Shown piece by piece: positions 5,679 through 6,112 of a stretch of DNA of 6,112 nt. The stretch covers positions 1-6,112 of the forward strand of contig JACQRY010000158.1 of the NCBI GenBank assembly GCA_016206275.1, written 5' to 3'. The stretch comes from Nitrososphaerota archaeon. Its GTDB lineage: Archaea > Thermoproteota > Nitrososphaeria > Nitrososphaerales > JACQRY01. The translations under genes and the position numbers were made by a program. Each line of letters starts with the position of its first letter. Position 1 is the stretch's first letter. The notes under the pieces are model-generated. The model saw nothing but the letters and a program-made list of their open reading frames with translations. It was not told where the DNA came from and did no database searches.

Positions 5679-6112
5679 TTGGTGGAAGTAGCAGAGAGAA
5701 AAATTACACCCTACATCATTTCGAAGAAAAAGGGCTCAGAAAAGATAGTAATGGTCACCGCCTACGATTATCCAAGCGCAAAACTTGCCGAAAAGGTAGG
5801 AGTAGACATAGTTCTGATAGGGGACTCCGCTGGAATGGTTGTGCTCGGATATGATTCCACCACCCCCGTATCGATGGACGAAATGATTATGCTGTGCAAA
5901 GCAGTCAGCCGAGGTGCCAAGCGTCCACTACTCGTCGGAGACATGCCTTTCCTCTCGTATCAGGTTAGCATCGAAGACGCTGTTAGAAACGCCGGCAGGT
6001 TCGTGAAGGAAGGCGGCGTAGACGCAGTTAAGCTGGAGGGAGGAGAAGAGTATGAATCCACTGTCAGAGCTATTTGCAGAGCTGGCATACCGGTCATGGG
6101 CCACATTGGCCT
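5679..6112 (+). CDS. panB: 3-methyl-2-oxobutanoate hydroxymethyltransferase PanB, N-terminal half (cut by window edge)
   Basis: Transfers a hydroxymethyl group from 5,10-methylene-tetrahydrofolate or an archaeal pterin to 2-oxoisovalerate, making ketopantoate, the first committed CoA intermediate. I read 144 codons, about half of a normal 265-280 residue PanB, before the window ends. Family blocks are MVTAYDYPSAKLAEKVGVD (25-43), VLIGDSAGMVVLGY (45-58) with metal-ligand D49, VGDMPFLSYQVS (86-97) with metal-ligand D88, AVKLEGG (116-122) with substrate-binding K118 and catalytic-region E120, and IPVMGHIGL (137-145). Start choice is uncertain. TTG at 5679, one base after the PPS stop, is preferred because a weak GAGG (5663-5666) lies 12 bases before it, but GTG at 5682 is as likely. 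No ATG occurs before M25, which would remove conserved sequence. It is the third gene of the CoA operon. Confidence 0.94.
   Translation, partial: MVEVAERKITPYIISKKKGSEKIVMVTAYDYPSAKLAEKVGVDIVLIGDSAGMVVLGYDSTTPVSMDEMIMLCKAVSRGAKRPLLVGDMPFLSYQVSIEDAVRNAGRFVKEGGVDAVKLEGGEEYESTVRAICRAGIPVMGHIG

Noticed and set aside
1..6112. Search for CRISPR repeats, insertion sequences, tRNA or rRNA genes, toxin-antitoxin or defence genes
   Set aside because: No regularly spaced repeats, transposase motifs, cloverleaf sequences or unexplained large gaps were seen. Nearly every base falls in conserved housekeeping or regulatory genes.

Overview
The window is from an archaeal chromosome, most likely a TACK-group member such as Bathyarchaeia or a relative of the Thaumarchaeota. 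The lineage within the Archaea is a guess. The archaeal call rests on three things. There is an adjacent pantoate kinase and phosphopantothenate synthetase pair, the archaeal route to CoA. There is an archaeal/eukaryal-type ATP-dependent DNA ligase and the N-terminal part of an archaeal tRNA-splicing endonuclease. The promoters are TATA-like and sit about 28-41 bases upstream of start codons that mostly lack a Shine-Dalgarno site. The window is densely coding (no gap over about 80 bases), and I see no mobile elements, CRISPR arrays, tRNA or rRNA genes.

Left side, all on the minus strand, read right to left: an AbrB-PhoU regulator (3889 to 2888), an ATP-dependent DNA ligase (2811 to 1045), a DUF47/PhoU-like protein (975 to 322), and the start of the tRNA-splicing endonuclease EndA (299 to beyond base 1). 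The first three are separated by 69-76 base gaps that hold candidate TATA boxes, so they may be transcribed separately. The DUF47 and endA genes are only 22 bases apart and probably share a transcript.

Right side, all on the plus strand: pantoate kinase (3969-4874), phosphopantothenate synthetase (4871-5677, overlapping by four bases) and the first half of panB (5679 to beyond 6112). PanB makes ketopantoate. A ketopantoate reductase not seen here would make pantoate. PoK phosphorylates pantoate, and PPS condenses 4-phosphopantoate with beta-alanine to give 4'-phosphopantothenate. This looks like one CoA-biosynthesis operon.

The two arms diverge from a 79-base AT-rich promoter region (3890-3968) that contains a perfect 12-base palindrome. 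All genes are recognisable families and I did not find a clearly new system. The most interesting points are two PhoU-superfamily proteins bracketing a DNA ligase with no phosphate transporter in view, the palindromic divergent promoter, and heavy use of TTG start codons.
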